From Brachyspira alvinipulli ATCC 51933 (GTDB lineage: Bacteria > Spirochaetota > Brachyspiria > Brachyspirales > Brachyspiraceae): a stretch of DNA of 64,000 nucleotides. Location: positions 30,498 to 94,497 of the forward strand of contig NZ_JADF01000008.1 of assembly GCF_000518245.1 (NCBI RefSeq), given 5' to 3'. Shown in pieces: positions 27,111 through 35,293 of the stretch (the stretch's first letter is position 1; each line of letters starts with the position of its first letter). The notes under the pieces are model-generated. The model was given only the letters and a program-made list of their open reading frames with translations, was not told the DNA's origin and searched no databases. The position numbers were made by a program, and so were the translations under genes.

Positions 27111-27809
27111 TTATTTAGCACCTTTTGATATAAGCAGCTGTTCTATTTTAGTATTGTTTTTTTCTTTCGCATAATCTAATGCTGTTTTTCCGATTTTATC
27201 TTTAGTATTGATATCAGCTCCTGATTCTATTAATAACTGAGCTATTTCAGTATTATCATTCAAAATAAACCACATTAAAGGTGTAGCATTTTCTAATTTT
27301 ATATTTCGTCCAGGATATTTTGCAGTAAATTTTATATTAATTTTAGCACCAGCATTTATTAATGATTGCGCTACTTCTTTATTTTCATTAACTATTAAAG
27401 GAGTAAAATTTTTTATATGTACTCCATTTTCATTTAATGATACTTTTGTATTTACATCAGCTTTTTTTTCTATAAGTAGTTTTGATACTTCTGTTCTATT
27501 ATACATTATAGAATGTATTAAAGCTGTTAATCCTGCTTTGTCTTTTCTATTAAGATTTGCACCTTTTTCTATAAGCATTTTTGCTATTTCATCTTGCTTA
27601 AAAATAATAGAAAATATTAATGGGGTTGCACTATCTTCTATTATAGCATTTATATTAATTTTCTTATTATCTATAAAATTTGAAACTTCTTCAATATCAC
27701 CAGATGCTATATACGATAAGAATAGTGCTTCATTTTCAGCTTTTTCTGGATACAGTGCATTAAAACTAAATAAAGTATACAATACTGCCATTAATACAAT
27801 TTTTTTCAT
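27111..27809 (-). CDS. Exported ankyrin-repeat protein B
   Basis: It has a signal peptide (MKKIVLMAVLYTLFSFNALYPE) and about six ankyrin repeats, for example SATPLIFSIIFKQDEIAKMLIEKGANLN and IGKTALDYAKEKNN. It is a clear paralogue of the gene at 26096-26899: the signal peptides differ at only a few positions and the repeats align one for one, except for one repeat missing here. AGAGG precedes the ATG. There is no terminator between the copies, but each has its own promoter. Confidence 0.85.
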   Translation of the reverse strand: MKKIVLMAVLYTLFSFNALYPEKAENEALFLSYIASGDIEEVSNFIDNKKININAIIEDSATPLIFSIIFKQDEIAKMLIEKGANLNRKDKAGLTALIHSIMYNRTEVSKLLIEKKADVNTKVSLNENGVHIKNFTPLIVNENKEVAQSLINAGAKINIKFTAKYPGRNIKLENATPLMWFILNDNTEIAQLLIESGADINTKDKIGKTALDYAKEKNNTKIEQLLISKGAK

Positions 27810-27840
27810 ATAAACCTCTTTTTAAAAATATTTTACAAAA

Positions 27841-27869
27841 AAGATATATTAATTATATTATTTTGTCAA
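27841..27869 (-). promoter_or_regulatory. Promoter of ankyrin gene B
   Basis: TTGACA (27869-27864) and TATCTT (27846-27841) are 17 bp apart on the minus strand. The sequence from the -35 box to the start codon resembles that of ankyrin gene A. Confidence 0.6.
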
Positions 27870-28030
27870 TATGAATATTTTATTATCAACAATAAAATTC
27901 TGTATTATATATATTAATATTCTAATATTATGAATTATCATGTTATTAATATGTGTTTTTAAGTGAATATAGTTGAATAATTAATGAAAAATAAATATTT
28001 TTTACATGATTATAATGTTGTTAATAAAAT

Positions 28031-28067
28031 AAAAGCTGATAACCGAAATAATCAGTCATCAGCTTTT
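28031..28067 (-). terminator. Terminator of the Crp/CNB-TPR operon
   Basis: AAAAGCTGAT (28031-28040) pairs with ATCAGCTTTT (28058-28067). It lies about 33 bp past the Crp-type gene on the minus strand, with T-rich sequence after the stem. The rest of the gap 27870-28030 is AT-rich with nothing recognised. Confidence 0.65.
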
Positions 28068-28099
28068 TTATCAAGTTTATAGAAAGAAATAATTTTTTA

Positions 28100-28735
28100 T
28101 TATGATTTCTTTCTTTTTAAGTCAATTTGTCTTTGAATTTCTTTTAAATTTTTTACATAAATTGTATTAGTTTTAATATCAATTTTACCTGTTTTTACCA
28201 AGTTATTTAATACTTTTTGAACATCAACTACTTTAACACCGCACCAGTTGGCAATATCATTTATAGTAGCATTTAATTCCTGAGGTTCATAATAATGATC
28301 TCTAGGAATGTTTTGAAGTTCAGCAAGTAAAAGCAAACAGTCATAAATTCTTAAATCTGTTTCATTTAACTGTAATATTAAAAGTCTTCTTTTGGCATCG
28401 AATATTCTTTTAGCAAACATTTTTGAAAGTTTAAGAGCCATTGCTGTATTATTTGCTAATATATTTTGGAAATTTTCCTTTCTTAATTCTAATAAAACAG
28501 TAGGTTCATTAGCTATTGCAGATGCACTTCTAGTAGTGTCTTCAAGTATGGCCATTTCACCAAAAAAATCACCTGGATAAACTATGTCTAATAATTTTTC
28601 AACATCTTTAATAACTTTAGTAATCTTTACAGAACCGCTTTGAACCATGTAGAATTTATCGCCTTTTTCATATTCCAAGAATATAACATCATCAGTATTG
28701 TATTTTTTTGTATGAGAAGATAAATTATTATCCAT
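28100..28735 (-). CDS. Crp/Fnr family transcription regulator
   Basis: An N-terminal cyclic-nucleotide-binding barrel (about 10-120) contains YPGDFFGEMAILEDTTRSASAIA, very close to the phosphate-binding cassette FGEMALLxxxxRSA. This suggests it can bind cAMP or a related nucleotide. A dimer helix follows, then a winged helix (about 150-205) with TINDIANWCGVKVVDVQKVLNNL as the probable recognition helix. The 211-residue length is normal for Crp. It is 21 bp downstream of, and in the same direction as, a second cyclic-nucleotide-domain protein. AAGGA precedes the start. Confidence 0.9.
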   Translation of the reverse strand: MDNNLSSHTKKYNTDDVIFLEYEKGDKFYMVQSGSVKITKVIKDVEKLLDIVYPGDFFGEMAILEDTTRSASAIANEPTVLLELRKENFQNILANNTAMALKLSKMFAKRIFDAKRRLLILQLNETDLRIYDCLLLLAELQNIPRDHYYEPQELNATINDIANWCGVKVVDVQKVLNNLVKTGKIDIKTNTIYVKNLKEIQRQIDLKRKKS

Positions 28736-28756
28736 ATCAATTTTCCTTAATTAAAA

Positions 28757-29752
28757 TTATAACCTAGAAGCATTAGCATAAGCCTCTTTAGAGAAATTAT
28801 CCATAGGAGGTATAGAAATAACTTTTTGATAATATGCTTTGGCTTTAGTTTTATCACCTTTAGCTTCACAAGTTTTAGCTAAAAAGAGTATAGCTTCTTT
28901 TACATTTGAAGATTTAGGATATTTCTTTATAGCAGAAAGAAGCACTGTAGAAGCATTATCATATTTATTTATATTGTAATAACATTTTCCCATATAGAAA
29001 ATAGCATTCTCAGCTACAATAGCATTTGTACTCTTTAATAAACTATTAAATATTTTGATAGAATTAATATAATCATTATTATTATATAAATCTACTGCTT
29101 TATTGTAATTTGGATCATTAATAGTAACATTCTGAGATTTTGCATCAGGTTTAGCACTTGATGAAATAGGCGCAGAAGTAGGAGGAGCTATATCACTGTC
29201 ATCAGTTATATCTAATTCTTCCTTACATTCTTCTATCTTTTCTTTAGCAGTATTATAGAATGATGAGTCTTCATCAGCATATTGTATGTATCTTTTATAG
29301 GCATATAAAGCATTTCTATATTTTTTATTTTTGAAATAAAACTCTCCAATACCATACAAACCTTCTAAAGTATCAATAGTATCTTCACTTGTATCGTTTT
29401 CAACTAATTCTCTAACTCTCTTATTTATCCTTCTAAGCTGGGTAGAAAAAACTTTTAACATTTTTATAATGATAGGTTTATTTTTTTCAATCAGACTTTC
29501 AAATTCTTCATAAGTAATAATAATAACAACACAATCTGTCAAACATTGAACAGTATCTTCTTGCGGATATGTTCCCAGTATACTTTTTACGCCAAAAAAC
29601 TCACCAATATTTATAAGTTCTCTAGTTTCATAGCCTGTTTCTTCTGACAAAAATATGCTTTGAGCCTGACCTTGTTTTAATATGTAAACTCTATCAGAAG
29701 TATCCCCAGTAAAGTATACTATAGAGCCTGCTTTATATACTCTTGTTTGCAT
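28757..29752 (-). CDS. Cyclic-nucleotide-binding domain protein with TPR repeats
   Basis: Residues 1-120 form a cNMP-binding barrel (GSIVYFTGDTSDRVYILKQG, then NIGEFFGVKSILG). The usual RSA arginine is not evident (the segment reads GTYPQEDTVQC), so ligand binding may be altered. No DNA-binding domain is present. Instead there is a TPR-like unit (about 125-175), a Ser/Pro/Ala-rich linker (about 185-205) and three more TPRs (about 210-331) of the YbgF/BamD type. It is co-transcribed with the Crp-type regulator downstream, so it may sense the same signal and recruit a partner. No signal peptide is seen. Confidence 0.8.
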   Translation of the reverse strand: MQTRVYKAGSIVYFTGDTSDRVYILKQGQAQSIFLSEETGYETRELINIGEFFGVKSILGTYPQEDTVQCLTDCVVIIITYEEFESLIEKNKPIIIKMLKVFSTQLRRINKRVRELVENDTSEDTIDTLEGLYGIGEFYFKNKKYRNALYAYKRYIQYADEDSSFYNTAKEKIEECKEELDITDDSDIAPPTSAPISSSAKPDAKSQNVTINDPNYNKAVDLYNNNDYINSIKIFNSLLKSTNAIVAENAIFYMGKCYYNINKYDNASTVLLSAIKKYPKSSNVKEAILFLAKTCEAKGDKTKAKAYYQKVISIPPMDNFSKEAYANASRL

Positions 29753-29867
29753 TTAATTTGTCCTCAATTAATATTTATTCTAATTAATATATTTTAGAAT
29801 AAAAGAGATGGTTTTTTACCTTAACTTTTATTCTATCACTTATAATACTTTTTTCAAGTTATTTTTT

Positions 29868-30455
29868 CTATTTTCTTGTTTTATTTATCATGTCTACTGT
29901 TTCTATATCAAGTTTTGTTCCTCTTGTTTTTAGGTCATTAATTATAATTTTTATTTCATCATCAAACATATTTTGACCAAATTTAGCTTTTGCTGTGATG
30001 TTTTTTATATTTATAATACCTATTAACATGTTATTTTGAGCATAATTAAACATTTTATCGTCTATTGATAAATTATTATTATTGGGTTCATATTTTTTTA
30101 CCAATTCGTACAAAATACTTCTTCTTTCTTCTGTATCTTGTATAGTTTCAAATTGACCTTCAATAAACACAGAAAAGAAAAATTGAGTAGGTATCATTTT
30201 ATTGTTCATAAATGTAGATGGTATATATGAATATACTTTTGAAGCTGTGAAAGAAATATTAGGATTATTTTTTAAAATTTCGTATTTTCTTCCAGACTTA
30301 GCACCATGAAAATATATTTTATTATCTTTGTAACAAAAACTAATTGGTACAGCATAAGGTATAGTATCTGGTAAAGCCATAACGCCAAATTCTATATTAT
30401 TTAGCATGGTTTCTATTTCATTCATATTTTCAAATATAAAATCTTTCCTTCTCAT
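29868..30455 (-). CDS. Pyridoxamine 5'-phosphate oxidase-like flavin-binding protein (NimA type)
   Basis: The 195-residue protein has the FMN-binding split-barrel pattern of NimA-like proteins: EFGVMALPDTIPYAVPISFCYKDNKIYFHGAKSGRKYEIL, then NPNISFTASK and FFSVFIEGQFETIQD. Members reduce nitro compounds or bind flavin/heme; the exact substrate is not deducible. AGGGA precedes the ATG. It stands alone, divergent from the NAD synthetase gene across a 132-bp gap that holds no clear further feature. Confidence 0.8.
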   Translation of the reverse strand: MRRKDFIFENMNEIETMLNNIEFGVMALPDTIPYAVPISFCYKDNKIYFHGAKSGRKYEILKNNPNISFTASKVYSYIPSTFMNNKMIPTQFFFSVFIEGQFETIQDTEERRSILYELVKKYEPNNNNLSIDDKMFNYAQNNMLIGIINIKNITAKAKFGQNMFDDEIKIIINDLKTRGTKLDIETVDMINKTRK

Positions 30456-30587
30456 TCCATTTCCCTATTTATATTTGACATACAGTAATAAAAAATAATA
30501 TATATTATATAACGGTTTATTGTGTTTTTTCTTTAATTATATTATTATAGTTATTGATTGTAATAAAACATATTTGGAGATTTTATT

Positions 30588-32486
30588 GTGAAAATAGCTA
30601 TTGCTCAAATTGAAATAATACCATCAATACCTTGTGATAATACAGTTAGAATTATAAGTGCTATAAGTTCTGCTAAAAAAAATAATGCTGATATAGTAAT
30701 ATTTCCTGAATTAGCTGTATCTGGATATATGCTTGGAGATATGTGGGAAAGTGAAGGATTTATAAGAGAATGCGAGGAACTTGGTGAAGAAATTGTCAAG
30801 ACTTCTAATGGTATATATGTTATTTTTGGAAATGTAGCATCAGATAGAACTAAGAAAAACTTTGATGGAAGAATAAGAAAATATAATGCCTTATTCGTAG
30901 CAAAAGATGGAAAGTTAATACATAATAATTCCACTTCCTACCCTTTTATAATAAAATCTTTACTTCCTAATTATAAGGAATTTGAAGATCCAAGGCATTT
31001 TTTCAGTTTAAAGGATTTGGCTTTTGAAAATAATGCTGATATAAAAGAATATTTGAAGCCATTAGAAATAGAATGCAATGGCGATAAAATTAAACTTGGT
31101 TTGACAATATGTGAAGATGCTTGGAGCAGTAACTATTCATTTTCTCCTATGGATATAATAAATAGCAATAAAGATGTTGATCTATTTGTTAATATATCAA
31201 GTTCTCCATATACTTTGGTAAAAGACACTAAGCGTCATAAAATGTATGGAGATATAGCAAGTAAACATAATATTCCTTTAATATACGTTAATAATGTAGG
31301 AATTCAAAATAATGGAAAAACAGTTTATACTTTTGATGGCGGAAGTTCTGTTTATAACAATAATGGCGAATTATTAATAAGTGCTGATAGATATGAAGAT
31401 AATTTGTATTATGTAGATATAGATGTAAAAAATAAAATATTCCCAAATCCTATAGAAATAAAAGAGGAAAATGAATATAAATTAATATACGATACAGTTA
31501 TTTATGGTATAAGAAAATTCATGAAGTCTATAGGGATCAGTAAAGTAGTTATAGGTGTATCAGGGGGGATTGATTCTGCATTATCATCAGCTATGTATGT
31601 AAATGCTATTGGTAAAGATAATGTTCTTTTGGTAAATATGCCAAGTAAATTTAATTCTAATACTACAAAAAATCTTGCCAAAACATTAGCTGATAATTTA
31701 GGCTGTGCATATATGGTAGCTCCTATACAGGAATCGGTAGATTATACGGTAAAACAATTAGAAACTTCCCCTATTATAAAAGACGGAAAAGAAAGTAATT
31801 TAACAGTATCATCTTTTGTTATAGAAAACATACAAGCAAGGGATAGATCTTCAAGAGTTTTAGCTTCTATTGCTGCAAGTTTTGGAGGTGTATTTACATG
31901 CAACGCTAATAAGACAGAAACTATGGTAGGATATTCTACTATGTATGGTGATGGAGCTGGATTCTTTGCATGTCTTGCTGATTTATGGAAGTATCAAATA
32001 TACGGACTTTCTAATTATGTTAACAAAGAAGTATTTAAAAAGGAAATTATTCCTGAAGGTACTATAAATATTGTTCCAAGTGCAGAACTTTCAACTGCTC
32101 AGGCTGTAGATGAAGGTAAAGGTGATCCTATAAAGTATGATTATCATGATTATTTGTTTAAAACTTTAATTGAATCTTGGAACAGACCTATATTAGAGGA
32201 TGTTTTAGGATGGTATATTGAAGGTGTTTTAGAAGAAAAAATCGGATGCAAAAAAGGTATAATAAAAGAATATTTTAAAACTGATATAGATTTTATAGAT
32301 GATTTGGAGAAATGGTGGTGTCAATATATGGGTATGGCTATTTCAAAAAGAATACAGTCTCCTCCAATACTTGCTGTAAGTAGAAGAAGTTTCGGATTTG
32401 GAAACAGAGAGGCACAAAACAGAGTTTATTATACTTCAAATTATTTATATTTAAAAAGTGAAATACTGAACGGAAAACAAAAGTAA
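30588..32486 (+). CDS. nadE: Glutamine-dependent NAD+ synthetase
   Basis: This enzyme makes NAD+ from deamido-NAD+ using glutamine. The N-terminal nitrilase-type glutaminase domain (1-280) carries the Glu of FPELAVSGY and the Cys of LTICEDAW. The C-terminal synthetase domain (about 305-632) has the ATP-pyrophosphatase loop GVSGGIDSALS and CNANKTETMVGYSTMYGD. The 632-residue length is in the range of two-domain bacterial NadE. The start is GTG 30588, supported by TGGAGA at about 30575-30580. It is probably monocistronic. Confidence 0.95.
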   Translation: MKIAIAQIEIIPSIPCDNTVRIISAISSAKKNNADIVIFPELAVSGYMLGDMWESEGFIRECEELGEEIVKTSNGIYVIFGNVASDRTKKNFDGRIRKYNALFVAKDGKLIHNNSTSYPFIIKSLLPNYKEFEDPRHFFSLKDLAFENNADIKEYLKPLEIECNGDKIKLGLTICEDAWSSNYSFSPMDIINSNKDVDLFVNISSSPYTLVKDTKRHKMYGDIASKHNIPLIYVNNVGIQNNGKTVYTFDGGSSVYNNNGELLISADRYEDNLYYVDIDVKNKIFPNPIEIKEENEYKLIYDTVIYGIRKFMKSIGISKVVIGVSGGIDSALSSAMYVNAIGKDNVLLVNMPSKFNSNTTKNLAKTLADNLGCAYMVAPIQESVDYTVKQLETSPIIKDGKESNLTVSSFVIENIQARDRSSRVLASIAASFGGVFTCNANKTETMVGYSTMYGDGAGFFACLADLWKYQIYGLSNYVNKEVFKKEIIPEGTINIVPSAELSTAQAVDEGKGDPIKYDYHDYLFKTLIESWNRPILEDVLGWYIEGVLEEKIGCKKGIIKEYFKTDIDFIDDLEKWWCQYMGMAISKRIQSPPILAVSRRSFGFGNREAQNRVYYTSNYLYLKSEILNGKQK

Positions 32487-32536
32487 TATTTATGTAAAAA
32501 TTTATTATAAAACTACAAACTAATCAAATATTTTAC

Positions 32537-32565
32537 TTGCAAAAAGCAATAATAAATGTTATATT
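32537..32565 (+). promoter_or_regulatory. Promoter of the chemotaxis operon
   Basis: TTGCAA (32537-32542), 17-bp spacer, TATATT (32560-32565), about 48 bp before the GTG start of the first gene. Confidence 0.55.
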
Positions 32566-32613
32566 TAGTTTGTAATTTATTTAAATACAATAAAATGTTA
32601 GGATAATATATAA

Positions 32614-34545
32614 GTGGGAATATCTACTGTTATAGATAACAACATACATCAAGACATACTTGATTATTCGGCAATACTTGAAACAACCGTAAAAGATATA
32701 CATTCTTTTTTGGATGAGGTTGGAAGAGTATATAGCTTTATAGGTGAGAAGTTTCCTATTATTGAACAGGAAATGAAAAACGAAAATGAAAAAGCAAATG
32801 GTTTGTTGTCGTATTTTACAGATAAAGAAAAAGGTAATAAGAATTTCTCAAATGATTTAGAAGAAAATCAGGAAGACTTTTTTAGATCATTTGAAAGAAT
32901 GCAAGGGTTTATTAATCAGGATAATGAACTTTCAGATTCTTTAGTAGAAGACGTTGGTAAAACAAGTAATATAATGGATTCCATTGAGCAAATAAGGATG
33001 CTTGCGGATCAAATTAAAGTTTATTCATTAAATGCTATCATTATATCTTCTAAATATGGTGCAGGCGGTAAGGCTTTCGGAGAAATATCTAAGAACATTA
33101 TTAAAATGTCTGAGACTTCTAACGAACAGGCAGACCAAATGAATAGAATTGGTAAAGAGTTGTTTGTAAGATTTGAGTCATTTAAAACAGAAATCCTTAA
33201 GGCAAATGAACTTCAAAGACAGAATTTTACCATAATGAGAGAACAGCTTGATAAAGAGCATAACAATATGGTTAATTCTTTTGCTGTGTTTTCAAATATT
33301 ATATCAGATATAATATCAAGAGTTGATAATACTTATGATTATATATTTGAAATAATGATGGTTCTTCCTAGAGAGGATATTGTAAGACAACAGACAGAAC
33401 ATATTATAGAATCTATTAATTCTATAGTTTATGAAAATAGAAACTTTATTAATTCTTATGGCAAAGAAGTTGATAATATGAATGCTGAAGATTTGGAAAA
33501 ATCTGAAAATGAAAATTTGGAACATAAACTATTAGATTTATTAACATTTGATGATCTTGTTCTAACTCTTATTATTGAGAATTTTAAATCTATACATGAA
33601 GAAATTAGTTTAACAAATTCTGATATATATAAAAGTTTAAAGGGTTTGAAAGATGCACTATTTGATATTGCTTCTGATAGAACAACTATTGTAGAATATA
33701 TGATAGGTGGTGAAAGCGGTAAATCAGAATTTCCATTTACTGTATCAGAATCTTTATTTAAAGAATATATGGGATTTATTAAACTTTATTTAGAGAATTT
33801 TAAATTATTTTTAACAAATAAATATAGAATATCAGATAGTAACATTGCTATAATTGACTCTATTGAAGAACTAGAAAGTATGTTTTTAGAGACAAAAAAT
33901 ATAGCTAAGACATTTAACTCAATTAACTTTTTGGCTAAAATAGAACTAGAGAAAAATAGTAATATATTTAATAATTCTCAGACTTTTTCTATTGAAAGTG
34001 TAGAAGCTATAGCTACAAATATTACTGATACAGTTGATGGATGTTTGGAGCAATTCCATAATATTAAATCTGCTATATTTAGTTCTATTAATAAATTTAA
34101 GTCAAATATTAATCATCAGTCAAGTGAACATACTTTTATAGAATCTATGACTGATAGTGTAAGTAAACGTTTAGATGAATCAAAATTTATTATTAATAAC
34201 AACATAAAAAGATTAGAAAGTTATGCCAAGGAATTATTTGGACTTATAGATAAAACTTTAATAGATTTGAGTTCTTTGAGTACATTGCTTACAAAAATTA
34301 ATGAGATTATAGAAATCTTTAACAGTATGAGAAATGTTATAAGAGATAAAAAGAATGAATATTATAGTTCATTAGGTATTGATAATTGGAAAATAGAAAG
34401 TAATAAATATTTAGAAATAGTTAATTCTTATACTATAAAGAAAGAAAGAGCTATTGCTAATAGTATTTTATCCGGCGAGGAAGCGCCAAATGTCGATATA
34501 AGTATAGATGTAGGTGCTGATAGCGGAGATTTTACTATGTTTTAA
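32614..34545 (+). CDS. Soluble MCP-like chemotaxis protein
   Basis: The 643-residue protein is almost entirely helical/coiled coil and has no membrane span. Residues about 115-185 (IRMLADQIKVYSLNAIIISSKYGAGGKAFGEISKNII) resemble the signalling hairpin of methyl-accepting proteins, where the consensus reads NLLALNAAIEAARAGExGrGFaVVA. The EAARAGE core is replaced by SSKYGAG, so CheA/CheW contact may differ. The remaining two thirds are long helices without a recognised sensor domain. The start is GTG with TTAGGAT upstream. It is the first gene of a nine-gene che operon and may be its dedicated cytoplasmic receptor or scaffold. Confidence 0.7.
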   Translation: MGISTVIDNNIHQDILDYSAILETTVKDIHSFLDEVGRVYSFIGEKFPIIEQEMKNENEKANGLLSYFTDKEKGNKNFSNDLEENQEDFFRSFERMQGFINQDNELSDSLVEDVGKTSNIMDSIEQIRMLADQIKVYSLNAIIISSKYGAGGKAFGEISKNIIKMSETSNEQADQMNRIGKELFVRFESFKTEILKANELQRQNFTIMREQLDKEHNNMVNSFAVFSNIISDIISRVDNTYDYIFEIMMVLPREDIVRQQTEHIIESINSIVYENRNFINSYGKEVDNMNAEDLEKSENENLEHKLLDLLTFDDLVLTLIIENFKSIHEEISLTNSDIYKSLKGLKDALFDIASDRTTIVEYMIGGESGKSEFPFTVSESLFKEYMGFIKLYLENFKLFLTNKYRISDSNIAIIDSIEELESMFLETKNIAKTFNSINFLAKIELEKNSNIFNNSQTFSIESVEAIATNITDTVDGCLEQFHNIKSAIFSSINKFKSNINHQSSEHTFIESMTDSVSKRLDESKFIINNNIKRLESYAKELFGLIDKTLIDLSSLSTLLTKINEIIEIFNSMRNVIRDKKNEYYSSLGIDNWKIESNKYLEIVNSYTIKKERAIANSILSGEEAPNVDISIDVGADSGDFTMF

Positions 34546-34569
34546 TAAAAGTAATGGAGGTGTTATAGC

Positions 34570-34833
34570 ATGGCAGTTTTAGAAATTAATGATAATCTTA
34601 ATATAAGAACTATGAGTAAGTATTTTAAGAATGTCATAAAAAGTGCTGATTATAATGAGGATATGACAATCAAATTTAATACTGAAGGTGATGCACATGT
34701 TGATTTGGCAGGTTTACAAATTTTATATGCTATAAAAAAAGAGCTTGCTAAAAATCAAAAAAACCTTATAGTAGAAGGTATGGATAACTTGTTTGTAGAA
34801 TATTTAAAAATAATTAATGATAAAAATAATTAA
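34570..34833 (+). CDS. STAS-domain protein
   Basis: This 87-residue single-domain protein has a STAS-like pattern. The strand DMTIKFNTEGDAHVDLAGLQILYAIKKEL matches the segment ending in DSSGLxxL, with DLAG in place of DSSG, so the phosphorylatable serine of anti-anti-sigma factors is missing. The strand NLIVEGM follows. It probably acts as a binding module rather than a phospho-switch. GGAGG lies 10 bp before the ATG. It sits between the MCP-like gene and cheY. Confidence 0.75.
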   Translation: MAVLEINDNLNIRTMSKYFKNVIKSADYNEDMTIKFNTEGDAHVDLAGLQILYAIKKELAKNQKNLIVEGMDNLFVEYLKIINDKNN

Positions 34834-34853
34834 TGATATAAGAGGTTAAATGT

Positions 34854-35222
34854 ATGGCTAAAACAATACTAATTGTAGACGATTCAAATACAGCTAGAGC
34901 ATCTGTTGAATATACCTTGAAGAAGGGCAGTTATAGTGTAGTATCTGCAGATGATGGTACTACAGGATTAGAGGTTCTAGGTAAAACTCCAAATGTTGAT
35001 ATGATAATAACTGACCTTAACATGCCTAAAATGGATGGTATAGAGTTTATTAAGCATGTAAGACAGGTAGATCAACATAAATATACCCCTATTCTTATGC
35101 TTACAACAGAATCTCAAGATGAGAAGAAGATGGAGGGTAAAGCTGCTGGAGCAAGCGGCTGGCTAGTAAAGCCATTTAACCCAACTCAGCTTTTAGATGT
35201 AGTAAAACGTTTTTTAAGTTGA
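34854..35222 (+). CDS. cheY: CheY chemotaxis response regulator
   Basis: This single receiver domain of 122 residues has the acidic pair Asp9-Asp10 (VDDSNTARAS), phospho-acceptor Asp54 (IITDLNMPKMDG), the switch threonine in MLTTES and the lysine in LVKPFN. Phosphorylated by CheA, it should act on the flagellar switch. AGAGG precedes the start. A hairpin (35239-35265) separates it from cheA. Confidence 0.92.
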   Translation: MAKTILIVDDSNTARASVEYTLKKGSYSVVSADDGTTGLEVLGKTPNVDMIITDLNMPKMDGIEFIKHVRQVDQHKYTPILMLTTESQDEKKMEGKAAGASGWLVKPFNPTQLLDVVKRFLS

Positions 35223-35238
35223 TGTTTTGTAGAAAAAA

Positions 35239-35270
35239 CCTTATTATATTCATATATTAATAAGGATTTT
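35239..35270 (+). terminator. Intra-operon hairpin between cheY and cheA
   Basis: CCTTATTA (35239-35246) and TAATAAGG (35258-35265) form an 8-bp perfect stem with an 11-base loop followed by ATTTTATT. It could be a weak terminator, attenuator or mRNA processing/stability element. Confidence 0.4.
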
Positions 35271-35293
35271 ATTAAAAGGTAGAGGTTTAATAT

